From: Montifringilla adamsi
Taxonomy: Eukaryota > Chordata > Aves > Passeriformes > Passeridae
Direction of reading: 5' to 3'
Assembly: GCA_017590115.1 (NCBI GenBank)
Contig: JAGGNK010006892.1
Span: 12,501,736-12,565,735, forward strand
DNA: 64,000 nucleotides
Every line of letters starts with the position of its first letter. Position 1 is the first letter of the stretch. Below the pieces are notes generated by a model that was given only the letters and a program-made list of their open reading frames with translations, was not told the DNA's origin and ran no database searches. Position numbers and translations under genes: made by a program. Below, one piece after another: positions 12,101 through 27,100 of this stretch.

Positions 12101-15100
12101 AGAGACTTAATGATGCTATCTGCAGAGAAAATATCAAACATTATCAAATTATTTCAGTATCTTTATGACTGAATTTTCCAGATTAACATTTTATAATCTG
12201 CAAAATGTTGAGTAATTGGTAAGAGGCAATGTCAAATTTTCAGGCATTTTAGAGTTAGTGCTTCTCTGGAGTATGCCAAGATAAAACCCATCAACGTTAA
12301 CAGAACAAGAATAGATGTTTAACATACATGTAATTGGGAGAATTGCAGGATACTGACAGGAAGTGTGGAGGTCAGAGAATGTAAATCCGATTTCCAATTC
12401 ACACGAAAGCTGTGTGAGCTAGTAGATTGAGAAAACATGCATTGTTAATGTTCTATCTGGTTCTTGTAAGTTACTCATTTATCTCGCTAATTTTTTGCCT
12501 TGTGTTGTTTCTAAACGTCTGTACAAGGGTTAGTTGGTATTAATAAACAATTAGGGCTTGGGCATCTGTTGCAGCAGACATGTTTTCTGTGTATCAGGTC
12601 AGTTTGGTTTCCTTTAGAGACAGTAAAATGTGATCAAATATGGTCCTACACCAAAACGATTGTCAGCCTAAGCATCCAGGACTTGAAACATTCATCCACT
12701 ACAGCTGGTTAGTCTAGAAGCTCCGTAGCTGTATTGTGTTTCACACTAATAGGTAGATTGAGCTGTTCACGCTTCAGTTGTTTGTTTTGCTGTGTGTAAG
12801 ATGTCACATTGCCACTTTACCTGTTTTCCATCTGAGAGTGAACTGATTGTATTGATTAGATAATTGGTTCTTAATCACTGACCTGTTTCTTTTATGCAGT
12901 TCAAGTTGGTGAAGAGGCTGTTTGCATTCTGGGATTTGTTTCGTATTTTTGTTTTGAGTTTTTTTTTGTTTTGGTTTTGTTTGTTTGTTGTGTTTTTCAG
13001 GAGATTAGTTGATCAATGAGCTGGCAGTAGTAGCTGTGTAAGCTAGTTTGTTTGTATCTGACCAAACCAAGTTGAAGACTGTAAACTCATAAAACCTGAA
13101 GTGAAGATGGTCGATCATCTACACTTCTCACTGTTTTTGAGAATGCATGGCATGGTTTTAATACTTTTTGGTATAAGTTTGTACCCTGCCTTTGTGAAGT
13201 ATACATTGTATTACCAAAGCTGACTTTTGATTAACCTGATGTTTGTAAAAATGTAAAAAAATTCTGTATTAGCCTTACAGGTAGTAATTTTCACTATTAA
13301 TAGCATCAGAATTTACATGGATCTTAATTCTGATTGCCTTCATCTTCCTACAAATGCAGCTTGTTGGGATTCTTTAGCAGGCAGAAAAATGGGGGGAAAT
13401 TACGGTGTATTTATGTACTATTTCTATAGTGCATTTGCAAACAGGACTAGAGAATATAGTCTTGTTTTCTTATTTTTCACTCCTGCCTCTTTTTAAAATC
13501 AGTCTTTTATATCTGGTCTGTGGCATTACTGTTCTACAGGGAAAATGCAAAGCATATTTTTTTCCTAGTCTTCAAAAAATTTTAACAAAAACCAAGTTGT
13601 CATTGCAGTGGAAAACATGGCATTATGTATTAATGTAAATAGCTCGTGCAAAAAATACAAAACGCAGAGACATAGGCACACATATGAGCACAGACACTTA
13701 CCTGCATATAGCGTGTTTACTTTCCAGGCTTAATATTGGAGTATTTTTTCCAGTATCACTCACTCTTCCTGAAATTTCCAGGGTGCTATGTGCTTCTAAT
13801 TTAATGAAGAAACTTAGCTTTAGATTTAGATCTTCTTTTTAATGACTAGAATGCAATTTTTGAAAGATTAGTCATTTTGTATTCTTAAGGAGCTACTGTA
13901 CTTAAAAGTTTATTAACAAGGCATGTATTTTAAAATCAGAGAGGGCAATATAATTAATACTCAGCATTAAAATGACTTAGTTTGTTATTTTGAAGAACTC
14001 CATTTCCTGACAAGTAAGAAGTACTTACTTAAGAAGTCTGTTTATTTCTGAAATAAGTTGACAAGGGGAAGCTACTTTAGAAATGCAAACTTAAAACCAA
14101 ATAATTAATTGCTATATGGATTTGTTCCAATTCTTTCAAAGGAAGTTTTTTATAAATTGTGGCAAGTAGTTGGCCAGAACTTGAGGCTGTTTTTTTAAAA
14201 TCAAACTAAAAGCAAAAAACATTCCATTTAACCAGAAACTTTCTGCTGCTTCTAGTTTTGTCCCCTTCATATCTCCTCTGTCATGAGACTTTGAAGGGGG
14301 TTTAGCAAATGGCCACTAAAGTGTTTAGAGGGTTGGGGAACTTGACTGATATAGAAATGCTGATGGAGCTGGGTTTGTTGAACCTGAAGAGGTGAAGGTT
14401 CTGAAGAGGGGAATCTAATCACAGCCTCCCTGAAATGTAGCTGCAGAGAGGATGTACATAGTTCTCTTCATGAGGGTGCACTGGAACAGGGCAAAAGGCA
14501 GCAGGCTCAGGTTGCTTCAGGGGGAGTTCTGTCTCTGTAGAACAAGTCTGCACCATGAGAACAGTAGAATAGTGGACTAGGTTCCCCAGAGAAGGGGTGA
14601 AACACTCTGCTTGACAGAGCCCTGGGTAACCCAACATAAGGCTCTGTTTTTCACCAGAAGGTTAGACCAGGTGGTCTCCAAAGGTCCTTTTCAACCTACA
14701 TTTTCCCCATTGTGCTGTGAATCTGTCTCTGATACTGAAGCAAATATGGGGAAATGGACTAGGCAAACTGTGGTACTGCAGGTAACTTGTGAAGAATTGG
14801 AATCCTGATCCATTCCTCAGAGCAAAGCAACTGTTCTGCCTTAAGGAGAGAGGGAGTGAGTGCACGTAAGGACAAAGTGGTGCCCGAGCTTTTCAAAGGA
14901 GGAACGTGACAGACGGTGGGAGTGGAGGGGAAAGTGCTGTGTGAATTTGAACTTGAGTGTTGAGAAGGGTAGCTGAACAGTTGAAGAAACCTAGGACAAG
15001 AAAACGGTGAACAATGAGGAAGAAAGCAGTAGCATATGGGTTTGATATGCACTTGGTGTACTAAATGGTTTAAGCATGAAGTGTATTCACCACATGCAGG

Positions 15101-18100
15101 ACTGACAAAGCAGGAGCCTTTATGTACCTCTACATGCTGAAGGTAGTGTGTGAATAGTCTTGGGTGGTTTTCTCTGGTAGTCCTGGGTTATTGAAAGGAG
15201 GAGAACTCTGAAAGTAATAGAGAAGGAAGGGTACACCAGGACATTCTGGAATGTTTTGTAGTTTGAATTACAAGAGCAGGCTGGAGCCTGACCACTGTTG
15301 TCTTAAATACTCGAGAAAAGAGAGAAGTGGGGAAAAAAAGGGGATTGTTTAGAGCAGGTATTAATGTAGTTATTTGTAGTTATTTGATTGTAAAATGGGC
15401 CATACAAACACAGAGGTACAGAATACCTCTGAATACTTTTCTCCAAGTTTAACAATTTTTTTTCTTTTTCTTTTTTTTTTTTTGTTTCATGAAAGTTGGA
15501 TTGTGTAAGTAGATGGATATGGAATTTGCCTCGCTAATTCATCAAGGCATACTTAACATTGTGGTTGCTTTTTTCTTCTACTGTTATTTTCTCCAGAGGG
15601 AAGTTAGTCCTGTCTTTAGACTGTTCTGGATTATTCCATTAGCCAAGTGCTGCAGCTGTCAAAAAAATTCTCTTTTAAGGTGTTCACTTTAAAATGCAAT
15701 TGAGAGCATCTCTGAAGAGTCACTGCCATGTCTTGTGGGATGTGTATGTCAGGTAACACTTTGCAGTATGGTTTGGAAATTGTGAGAAAATTTGAATGTG
15801 TGCTGTAGTGTAACATTGGTTTGTCCAGATCAGTTATTACTGCTGCCAGTACCTGGTTTTATTTACTGCTTAGATATCTGTATAAGACAACCACTTTATA
15901 GAGAAGGCTTGATGCCTTTACCCCTGGTTTAGGATGGGGAACATGAGCATAGAAAAGGAAAGTTCCTTGCCCAGTCATCTCAAAGAATTACTGGCACAAC
16001 TACAGTTAGAATCTGCATCTTAAGCAATTATTTAGTGACTGTGTTCTTCAAAGTAGCATGCTATTGGGAGGGGGAAAATGTTTTGGATTAAATATGACTA
16101 ATATATTTTTAGTAAGACCATTGAGTAACCTGTCAAAGAAATTGTCTCAATATGTGGAATTGTCTCTATCCAGATTTTTTTATCCCTTCTAGAGAAAAGA
16201 GGTTGTTTTCTGCCATTGTCCCTTTAGCCACCTGTAAGCCCAGTTGGACTTGCATGTTTGCATGGGATACTGATTAACATAGGCTATGGGTAGCCAAGCT
16301 TGTAACAAGGTCCATAGATTTCAACGTACCATAGAAATGCCATTGATCCCTATAACCACACACTGCAGTGTCTTCAATAAGGTAAATTTAGACTAGTGGG
16401 GAAAAGTAGTGTAGCCCCCAAAGAGCTGCTGCAGTGCCGCACAGCTGTGATTATTTTTAGAGGAAGCCTAAATGTAATCTAAGGATTTGAAGGTTTGGTA
16501 GTTTGAGGCTGGGTTTTCTGGAGGATTTTTTCCTGTTGGTATATTTCTTATTGTTATTATGGGCACCTCTCTACCCACATTTTTTTCCAGAATAAATCCA
16601 ATCCAAATAGCTTAATATGTATGTGATAAATTCAGAAGACTGTGCTTGTACAAGTGCTTAAAAAAGTGTTTCTTCTGTATCCCAGCATCCAAGGGTGGGA
16701 GGCAGAATAGCTTGATAAATTTTGACAAACAGCATGCTGTTTTATAAAATGTTACTAGATCAAGCTGTCAGATGCCAGAGACTGTATATCCTGCTTTTGT
16801 AGCTGAATATAAATTTTTTATGTTTATATAAAATTATCATTGGTTAAATACTTTGCCTTTTAGAGAATGCTGGAAATACTGCATCCTGAACCACCATCAG
16901 CTCACTGCTGTGAGGCTGTATAAATTCAAATTGTGGAGCAGAGTTGGTTCATAATTTTTTTTTCTTGCGAATTTTTTCTAAAGCAATAATGTGAGGTAAT
17001 TAATTTGCTTATTTTTACTGCTCTGTTAAAATTTCTGTAAATATCTCTGTCTGATTTATAGGTAGTAGCTCAATTCCAAATTTCTTTCACATAATGAAGC
17101 GACAGTTTACTGAAACAGAGTGGGATGTAATCAAGTCAATGAGTAATGAATGGATGCAGCTGGATATGTTTTATCGGCACTGGGTAATACTTCTTTTCCT
17201 ATTTAAAGTCTGCAAATGTTCACATTCTTTTCTGATATAATTTTTTATTTTCATTATAGTAAAAATGTAATCTTTTTGTATTTGCGTAGAATCATAGAAT
17301 GGTTTATGTTGGAAAAGACATCTAAGATCATCAAATCCACCACCAAACTATGTTCCTAAGCATCACATTTACCCATATTTTAAAGAATTTCAGGGTGACT
17401 CAACCACTTTCCTGGGCAGATTGTTCCAATGCTTGAAAAACCATTTGATGAAAAAGTTTCTCCCATTATCCAATATAAACTCCCCTGGTGCTTCTTGATA
17501 CCATTTCGTGTGAAGACATTCTGGGACTTTATATTTCATTGATTATTTTAATATCAGAATAACTGTGAGAACCATGGTACAGCTGACATTTCCAATGGTA
17601 TTTATTAGTAGTTTTAAACACAAAGCCAGAACAAGGTAAAGCATTCGTATCTGTATGTGCCACTGAGTAATTTCAGTTGTATATTTATTTTATTGCAGCA
17701 GGTTAGGCTGGGTATAAAGTATGCTGATAACGTTTTCTCTTAATAATATCATCAGTCTACCCTCACATTTACAGTAGTGTAAGTCTTAAATTTATTTTAT
17801 CTGCAATATATGCTCAGAAGTAATGTTTATAGAGCAGTAAATAGCAGTTTAAAAAACAGTTTGTAGCCAGTATAAATAAAATACATTTTTGTGCCTTTTA
17901 GGCCTTAAAAGAAAGCTTCTTAAAAGCCATTGGAGTTGGAATTGGCTTTAACTTGCAAAGAATTGAATTTAATGTGTCTCCATTGCAACTGGAAATAGGG
18001 AAGGTCTATAAGGAGACAAAAATGCTTCTGGATGGAGAAAAAGAAGAGGAGTGGACATTTGAGGTAAAGGAAATGTTTTCACAAGTGATAAGCAGTCTCA

Positions 18101-21100
18101 ACTCCTTATCATTGCATTGCATGTCTGATTTTTTTTAATAGCAGCGTTGCATCTTTCCTCTGTAGAACCCCATTGAGCTTATATTATCAAAACTTAGAAT
18201 ATAAATCTGCAGCATTTTAAATATTTTTTTAAGATTGCAAAGACACCCCATAGAAGGATTAGTCATAATGTCTTTTTGTTTTTTCCTGTGCCTGGAATAT
18301 ATTTCCTGCACTCTGGGAACGACATTCCTATGCAAGAGATTCACAGAAATATATTCAGGCCTGATTTCTTGAACAGGTGTAAGATTTTAAAGTTCTTAAT
18401 CAGTTGGTCTAGAATTTTTGGTCTCCGTAGTCTGAATCTTGGAGTTTAGGCTTTTGTTTTCCTTCTTCAGAGTTATTGGGGCTTATCACTAAAATATCTA
18501 CCTTTCAGATTTGGTAAGAAATTATCAGTATCATCTCATGTAGCTTAAAGGATACATAGGGGAAAAACTGATAGGGACATGTTTTCTGATGGACCTGGCA
18601 GCGCTGGGTTAACAGTTGGACTTGCTGGGGTTGAAGGTGTTTCCAGCTGAGATGATTCTGATTCATAATGATCTCAAATTATTTAATTACCTAAAAAACA
18701 AGCTTTAAAAACAAAATAAATGACAACCCCATATCTCTACACCCCAGAGGCATGTTTGTTTAACCCCTTTAAAAAAAGCAAAAAATGGAACAAACTGTCA
18801 ATTGCACTTTTCAGTAAGATTATTCAGTTTCAAATACATATTTGCATTTTGAAAATACCTGTGTTGTTGGAGACAGCTGTTCCAATAGAACTGTCTAAAT
18901 GACAAATTTCTACTGTATATTTATTTTCTTTAGTATACAAATTACACGTACCCTGTGCATGTGGTCTGAAAGCATGAATGTTCCAGTAATGTTTAATTTC
19001 AGAGTATGAGTTTCTTTCCTCACAGTTCATTCCTTCATTCAGCATTCCTGTCCATTTTTGGTTTTGTGTTACAATTCTATGCATACTAAATCAGTCCTCT
19101 TACTCAATTTCTATATAGTATAGCAATATTAGCATGTCATGAAATTTGCTAGTTGGAATTACACTGGCAAAGGAAGTTATTGGGAAGGCCTGTGATACCT
19201 CTTGTGCCAGAATGCTTTCTGTGTTGCTGCAGTGCCCCATGGCCAAGGGAACAACTGCCTGTCTCCATTGAATTCTAGAGCTCCTAATTTTGGACTTTAA
19301 TGTGCCTGTGGTTGATTGACAGAAATAGCCTGAAGATGATGATGCAGATTGCTCCCTGTAATACATAAATGCTTTCTAATTGTTTGGATTTTCCATATTA
19401 CTTAGTAATTACTGTTAGAACATTCGTGCAGTTTTTGTCTGAGGAATGTCTCTACTTCCACGCTTGCCAACCTGCTTCCCAAGAGTGCAGCATTATAATG
19501 AGGCAGATTCCTGTATTTCAAAGAAAGGGCTTAATATCAAGTTTCCTTTAAATACAAGCTCAGTTGGGATATAATTTCTTTTAAATATCAACATTCATTA
19601 AAATTAAATAAATAAAATGTTTTGCAGTTACCAATCTCCAGAGGGCCAAAAATTAAGCGTTGCTTTACTCTTTTGTCTCTTCCCAAGTTTTTTTAAATTT
19701 TGTGTCTATTTTCTTACTTAGAAAAGTTTGGGGATTTTTTGTATCATCAGATTTTTGAAATAACTTTTTAGCTGAAAACACTAATTTGGAGAAACCTGAA
19801 AGAGTCACTTGTAAAACTACATATTACTGATACAGTCTTTTCCTTAGGTTCCCTCTTGTGCCAATTTTACTTTAGGGAGCTTTTTCTATCAAATAAAAAA
19901 AATATTAACCTCACTTTTACATTCAGAACTGCCTATGTCTTAGTGAAAGGAAATGATCAAAGAGAGCAAGACTGTTTAAAATTCAATTATCACATATTTT
20001 TGATTTATTCATTTCAGTTTTAAAGAGAAGCTAAGTTACTAAAAATGGAAGGGAGACGTAAAGGGGATTTTATCCATTTAAATTGCGCAAAATATTCTGA
20101 AATTTTATTCAGAAAGTACCATGTAATATGAAAAAGATAACTTTAAATTCATAAAAACCAGGAAAAGATCCTCCACCTTATACTTGTCATGATTAAAAGG
20201 TCAAGAGAAATACTAATGAATCAGAACAAATCAAAGTTGACACTTTTTAGACACCCTGTAACTGTTCACAGTAGGAGCAATTCAAATTGGGGATAGACTT
20301 TTCTATGAACAGTGAAAGAAAGGTTTGTCTTATATAATTGTAAATACCAAATTAACTACTATGTTATGTAATTGACTGTGTGTTGTCCTTTTACCAAGGG
20401 TTTAGTTTTGCTCAAGGTATCTTTGCCCTCATTCACACCCCACATTTTTTGGCTTGAATGGAAGGCAGTTGATCAGAAACAGGCTCTTCTTGTTTGGTCT
20501 TGATGGAAGGATTTAGCTTTAGGGTCTTGTTTTTTGTATTTTTGTTTTTGTATTACTCTAGAGAGTGCTATGCAGAATTCCCTTCAGCTGTTTTGGAAGG
20601 AGTTGGAGGAAAAAAAGCTTTGTTTAAAAGCATCAGTTTAATTTTAAGATATGTCTGCTGTATGTGTTGAATATGCTTTATTCATGTAGGCAGTACATAC
20701 TTTCCTCATTTTAAAAAGGTGACTTTGTTTAGCAATAACTAAAGGACAGCTAGGCCAGTGAAGAGTGATAAGAGTATTTTGTCAGGGTGTTGATTTAGGA
20801 TGGAGTCATTATGATGATGGTGATGATGATGATTATTATGGGTTATTCTATATGCTCCGTTTACTTTCTTTGAAGAAAATAGACTTGGAAAATTGTCCTA
20901 GTTTCATCTCTGGTACAGTTAATTTTCTTCTTAGTAGCTGGCATAGTCCTGTGTTTTGAATTCAGGATGAGAATAGTGCTGTTAACACATTGGAACAAAG
21001 TCAAGGACTCCAGTTTCTCATAGTGCCCTGCTGTGTGGTATGAGCTGCCTACTAGTATGACAAGAAGGAAGTAGTAGTTAATTCTAGTAAAAACGGAAGA

Positions 21101-24100
21101 AGTTTATTGCAAACAGTTATGAAAAGTTCCATCATTTAAAGAGATCAATGTAAGTTTATAAGATAGACAGATTTGTAGCAGATCTTATGTATGGAAAAGT
21201 ATATTGGCACAGGAAAAGGTTTCCCAGAGAAGCTGTGGATGTCCCATTCCTGGAAGTGTCTAAGGCTAGATTGGATGGGGCCCTGAGCAACCTGGTGTAA
21301 TGGAAGGTGTCCCTATCCAAGGCAGGGGTGTTGGAACGATATGATCTTTGGGGTCCCTTCCAATGTAAGCCATTCTATGAGATTATGAAAAATAAATTCC
21401 TAGTTAGTGATTTGCAAAATGTTAAATGTATTTGTGACCCTTCCCTTATTAGTCCCAGTTGTGTACAATTGATCAGGAAGAATAACTGGATAGTACTTAC
21501 TGGAATCGATATTAAAGAAGAATCTTAAATGAGACATAACACACTTGTTTTTGTGCCTATTTCAACTTCAGATACAATTATTTTATACAGGAAGCACATG
21601 ATTTATCCTAAACTTTGCTCTGGGATTAAGAATCACCTGGCAGGACTGCTGTTGCACAGATAACTTTTTGCATTTTTTCACAACAAATATTTGCTTGATT
21701 TGTTTATATGCAAATAAATTACTTCCAGAACATGAATTTCAAAAGAGAGATTACCTGGGTCAATTTGAAACATATTTAGTAATTGCTGGTGTGCAACTGT
21801 AGTTGGCATCTTTCACCCTCAATAAGAGAAGTTAATCCTGTTGCATTGTCAGGAATAAATAAGAATAGAAACTTTCATTTCTAAGACTAGCTAATCCAAC
21901 TGGATTCACTCATCAATCAGTTCTGCTAGCTGGGAAGATACAGATTCATCATAAGCTGTCTGTTGTTGAGTGAATTCATAGCGATTTGAATTCCAGACAC
22001 ATCGTTCTGCCGAGTCTTTGAAATGAGATCATTGTAAATCTCTGTGTGCTCTAGTAACACTTTTGTTCTGTGCAGACAAAAACAAATTTTGGTCCATTAT
22101 ATGACTTCTGGTTTATAGAGAGGAATCTTAATAGAACAATCTCCCTACCCTGAAGGAATTCTATAGGATTGTCCTCTTTTTGTTAATCATCTATTTCCAT
22201 TTAAGATACTAATTTTATAAGCTGGTATAGCAATATCTCCAGGGAAACAAGCTGATCCACTGTTTTTTATAGTTTCAGTATGTTTCATTAATTCCATTGC
22301 TTAAGGTTTTTGCTGGCCACTAGTAAAGGCCAGGAAAGATGTTCCTTTCTGTATTTCATTTGGATTTACGTTGCTCTGAAACAGCAAAGATAGATGAAGG
22401 ACATAGTTTATGTTTTATTGTAAGATGCTGAAAACTCTCTTGTGACCACAGAGGATAAATGAAATAAATGAAATGGAACTTTTTTCCATTTACTGTTCAT
22501 TGGGCAGGGTCTCTGCAGGGAAGGTCTATCTAAACAATCACTGCCTGTTAAATGCAGCTTTGAACGTAAAAAAACCATGATTTTCCTAACAATATGTGAA
22601 ATAGTATCTGTAATATGTTTTTAGTTGAACAAACAAGAAGTAATATAAGTTGACCTCACAAAAAGAAAATTCTGTGCTTAAAGCTGTTTGTAGGCTTCTG
22701 ATTACAGGTGTAAGCCATTGCTGAATGTGCTGTACTGTGCCCTCTGTTCCGATCTGTCCTTGACCTCTTGGACATGCAAAAAAAAAGAAAGAAGGGTGGA
22801 AAACGAAGTAATTAAAAAGGGATAGTAATTTTTCTATCTAGAAGAACACAAAACACTGCCACCCCAGAACTACAGAAGCGGTTTAGCAACACCTGATCAA
22901 GCACCTAGTATTCATAGTCTTTCTTATTTTTGAGGAAGTTACGGAAATGTGCACACTGACTACAAGTGGTTACCTCTGAGATAGCATTCTTTATGCTTGA
23001 CTTACTTTCAGTTTTGTATCCTAGTAAAGGAGTGGAAAACCCAGTAAAATACCCCATAGGAAGTACATTTATAGCTCTTGGCAGTCATATAAAGTACTGA
23101 TTATTCTGTAGGTTTATTAGTTTTTCTTATATTAAGTATTTTTTCTTAATCTCGACAGAATTGAAATATTCATTTTCTTACTAGCACTTTGCAGAAAGGT
23201 ATGACAACACAAGCTTGATGGTTTGTTTGTTTTTTTTTAAGTAGGTGAGAGTTCTAAACTTCACTGCTAAAGCTGTCAAATGGGCACAGTTTTGGTGCTG
23301 AAGAGATCGAAGTAAAACCATAGACCAGCACCTCTCAGCCAAGGCTCCACGTTGGCCGGACACATCCCCCTGGTGCTGCACATGACTGGAGCAGCTGCTG
23401 CCTTGGCTGAGCTGGGCTGAGTAGATTTGAGCTGAGCAGCTTGGCTTTCCTTAAAAAAATAAAATATTTTTATATTTATATTTATATATATATATATGTC
23501 TGAAGAGGGCTGTTTTGGAATGACAGAAATGGTATCCTGGCAACTGAAGCCTTTGAAAATTCTATATAGTAGATGAACTGTAGAAAAGCCCGATGCACAC
23601 TGACACCATTGTTCTAAAAGACATTTTGCTTAGATTAAAAGGGGAGAAAAATGAGGCAACCAACAACCTGTCAGAGGAAATAGGAGGAAATCAGGGTGCT
23701 TTCTTTATATTATAGTATACTGCAGTTAGAATATTTCCCAAGGAAGCCAAAATTGGAGATTCAGTCTTAAGTCCCAGGAGAAAATCCCAATGACTTTCTA
23801 ATTTTCAAATTAATGGCAATATTGGATCACCTTCCTAGGAAAAATTCTTGTTATTCTTGATTTCTAGTTTAGAAATTACATGAAAACTTCAGAATAAATC
23901 AGCAGGGAAAATTTTATTTCATCCCCTTAGATATATATATATTTTTAAAAGTCAATGGAATTATGGCTTGGCTATGGAATAAGCGTTATTCAGAAACAGT
24001 AAATGTCTTTGGGGTTCTTTTTCCTGAAATGGTTTAGGATAATTTTTTAGTCTTTCTAGAAGAAAACACTTTCAAACCAAACTATTAAATAGGTAAAAAA

Positions 24101-27100
24101 CTATATTACTAAATATATAGTTCTACGTGTAAAAATGTTGATTCATATTTACACATAGCAGTACTCAGACTATGTCAGGAATTCAAAGTTGTGCTCTTAC
24201 ATGCTGTCTGAAGCCAAGAGGGAGAGAGTAATTGGTTTAAGTTTACACGGACATGACTGTTTTTCAGAATACCTTCTTGAGGTTCACAGTTCATCTCACT
24301 GGAAAAGGATAGCTAAGATGGGTTATATGGTTTTGAGCTTAGAAGGGACTGGTAAAGGAATGCTTAGATCACACACTTGAATGCAAATATCTACAAGTGG
24401 ATAAGGTGGTGGTAACCCATAGTAATCTGTCTTCAGCCCTGTGAACGTTTTAATATAGCTGCATCATTGAGCTCTCCTGCAAAGCTGCTGAAAAGTACTA
24501 TTGCTTTTTGAATGTCATTATTTTAAAGTATTTTAAATTATCTTGTGCTATTGTTCTGAACCATACTGTAAATACTTCTATAGTCTGTACTCTGGAAACA
24601 GAATAAAGAAAATGCATTTACATTGCCATTTTTCATCTTCACTAGGAAACGCGCTTGGATGACAATCATCATGTTGCAGTGGCGCTTGGGAAACAGGAGG
24701 GATTTGTACAGAAGGATTCTGATGTAAGGAATTGTGAAGTAGTGTCATCTCTTGGTGATCACTTGAATATAAACTTACGCTGTAGCTTAAAGTGTGTCAT
24801 CTCATATACAGGGCCAAGAAGGCTTATCTCAGGCGTGGTATTAACCAGAACCAAGCAGTGTTACTGAAGTGTTTCCTCTAGTTCTGTTGTGCCTATTTCA
24901 GGAAAGGTCTGGGAAGGAGAAATAGTTTCAGAGGACAGCAACTGATTATATAAAGTCTGTAATGCATGTATTTAATGTGTTCATTCAAGAGAAGATTAAG
25001 TGATTTTTGTCACAGCCTGCTAATACTCATGTGGGAAAGATGGTTTTCACAGAGGGAGATGGAAACAGTGAGCCAATCTGGACTGCTAAACTTGTGTGAC
25101 ACCTCACCAAGTTGATTATAGGGGGGGACTGTTGGTGCGTTTATCCCAGAGCAGATCCATTGCTCAAACACCATTATTACAAGATAACCCTTGAGACAAG
25201 CAGCAACAACCAACAGATGGGAAGAGCAGCAGTGTTAGTCTTCATTCCATGTGGTGTCTCTGTAGAGAGAAAGAGAAAAACTACTTAAAAGATTTTCATG
25301 ATTTTCTGTGTAATTTAAAACATACCTCAGTCATGAAAATAGCAATAAAAGTCAAATTTAAGGGACAGGCAGATTGGCAAGTTGTAGCCAAAACAGCCAG
25401 ACAGTCAGCAAATGAGAGTGTGACAAATTGCCAGATTTTTCTCTGGTGTTGTAGTTGCTCACAAGAAAATTGGTTAGTTGTTTTCTGTTATTTAGATACA
25501 AAGATTCTACCAGGAACTAGAAAAAAAAAAAAAAAAAAAAAAAGAAAATTAGTATAGGAATGGATAAAAGCATGGAAGTGGTAATGCACACTATCTATCA
25601 TGGTAACAAAGTCTATGTGGATAACAAAGGGATGCAGACCTTTTAACTGGTATGGGTTAGATTGAGAAAAAGCGGTATTTAACTCCCTTTGAGGATTTAC
25701 TCTGATAAATCAGTGGCCAAATTTTTTTCTAAGAAATTATGTTCATTTTTTTTGGCAGGACATACTTAAGTTCCTGGTGGGTTGCATATTATCCTTCTGA
25801 CAGGAATACTGATAATTCTTAGTCTGAGGTTAAAAGAAGGTGGCCGTTATTTCGAAAGACAATTACCTAAGCATTCTACAAGAATCCAGGATTTTTAAGT
25901 GTTAAGTACTTCACCATCATGGTTACTTACTGTAAACGTACCATAGAAAAAATAGTCATGATATCAAAGGTTATGATGAAAAGTCTTTGAATCAAGAGTC
26001 TCAAAGGCTTCCTTGTCCACTGACTAAATTTTTGATGGCCTAAATTTCATTATTTCAGTTCATTGAAGAAAGGTCACTTTAAGCAGAACAAGAGAGCATT
26101 CTGAGACTCTCCAGTAAGGAAATCAAGTGATTTCCTGTTGCATTGTGCCTTTTTAGGCCTCCTTCTAACAGGAACATGGAGAAAATGAACATTGCCTTCT
26201 CTCTTTTTAGAAGAACCGTAAAAATTATTCTATTTATTGCTAGGTGTGTTGAAAGAAAAAGTTGTTCATTCTAGCTTAACGTGTGCATAAATGTTACCCA
26301 GTTGTTTTAGGATGTCAGTGTTTGTGTCTGTTCCCTCTCTACAATTGCAAGAGTAATTCATTATGGCCTGCTTGAAGAACATCTATTTTCAGCTTTCTTC
26401 ACAAAATGATGGCATATACCTTCAATTCCCAGGAAAGACCAATTGTTATGTCAATGTACTGTAATTAAAAATCTCTGGTGTCAACAATTTTATTAAAATG
26501 CTAGTGACTGCTAAATGCTTGAGGAAACAGAATGTTTATCTGTGCTCTTAACCTAGATCTAGACATTTATCTGAGGCTAGTCTCAATAAAAGATGGCTGC
26601 AAAATTCTTTATAAATCCTGTGTTAGGATATAAGGTGTCTTCTGTCTATTGCTTGCTGTACTTCACAAGAATTGTGATGCATTCGGTCAGGACACGCTTC
26701 CTTCAGACAAGCATGTGCTGAAGTTCACACTACATCTGTTAACAACTGCTTAGCTCAGAGACTTGGTTCATATTTGGTATTCATGTGTAATGTCACTTGC
26801 GTGGCTCTAGACACCATTCCTGCAGCTTTACCAAAATGTCAGATGAGCAGAAATGTCTCACCACCATGTCACTTGTGCAAGGGATGTAAAGTGAGAGGCA
26901 GCTCAATCTTTTTTGCTTTTTGCTTGACAGCTAAGAGTTCTTCTGTGTTGTTACAACAAGCACAAACCATTTTGTTGTTCTCCGCATTTATTCTTAATAG
27001 TAGCCTATTGCTCAAATACTGAAGTGCAGCATTTTTGCTTTTTGCCTGTTTACTGACCTACCTTCACCGATGTGACGGAAAGGGATAATAAAATTCTCAA

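Larger units (their letters stand above)
4164..17061 (+). other. AASDHPPT: AASDHPPT intron 2 (12.9 kb)
   Basis: A phase-1 intron from GTAATT to TTTATAG and by far the longest in the gene. It contains a probable antisense LTR fragment (5380-5560), a hairpin pair (6732-6786), T-rich tracts and CR1 and MIR-like remnants (14.3 kb, 15.9 kb). No second gene or RNA gene is apparent on either strand. Confidence 0.93.
18064..24645 (+). other. AASDHPPT: AASDHPPT intron 4 (6.6 kb)
   Basis: A phase-0 intron from GTAAAG to CTTCACTAG. It contains a CR1 tail (18573-18672), an LTR fragment (20894-21075), a CR1 3' end (21200-21388), a GAT repeat and a TA repeat. No other gene is recognised. Confidence 0.94.

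Noticed and set aside
15920..16022. Stronger call of a MIR SINE here
   Set aside because: Landmarks are in the right order, but divergence is too great to be sure by eye, so it is listed at low confidence only.
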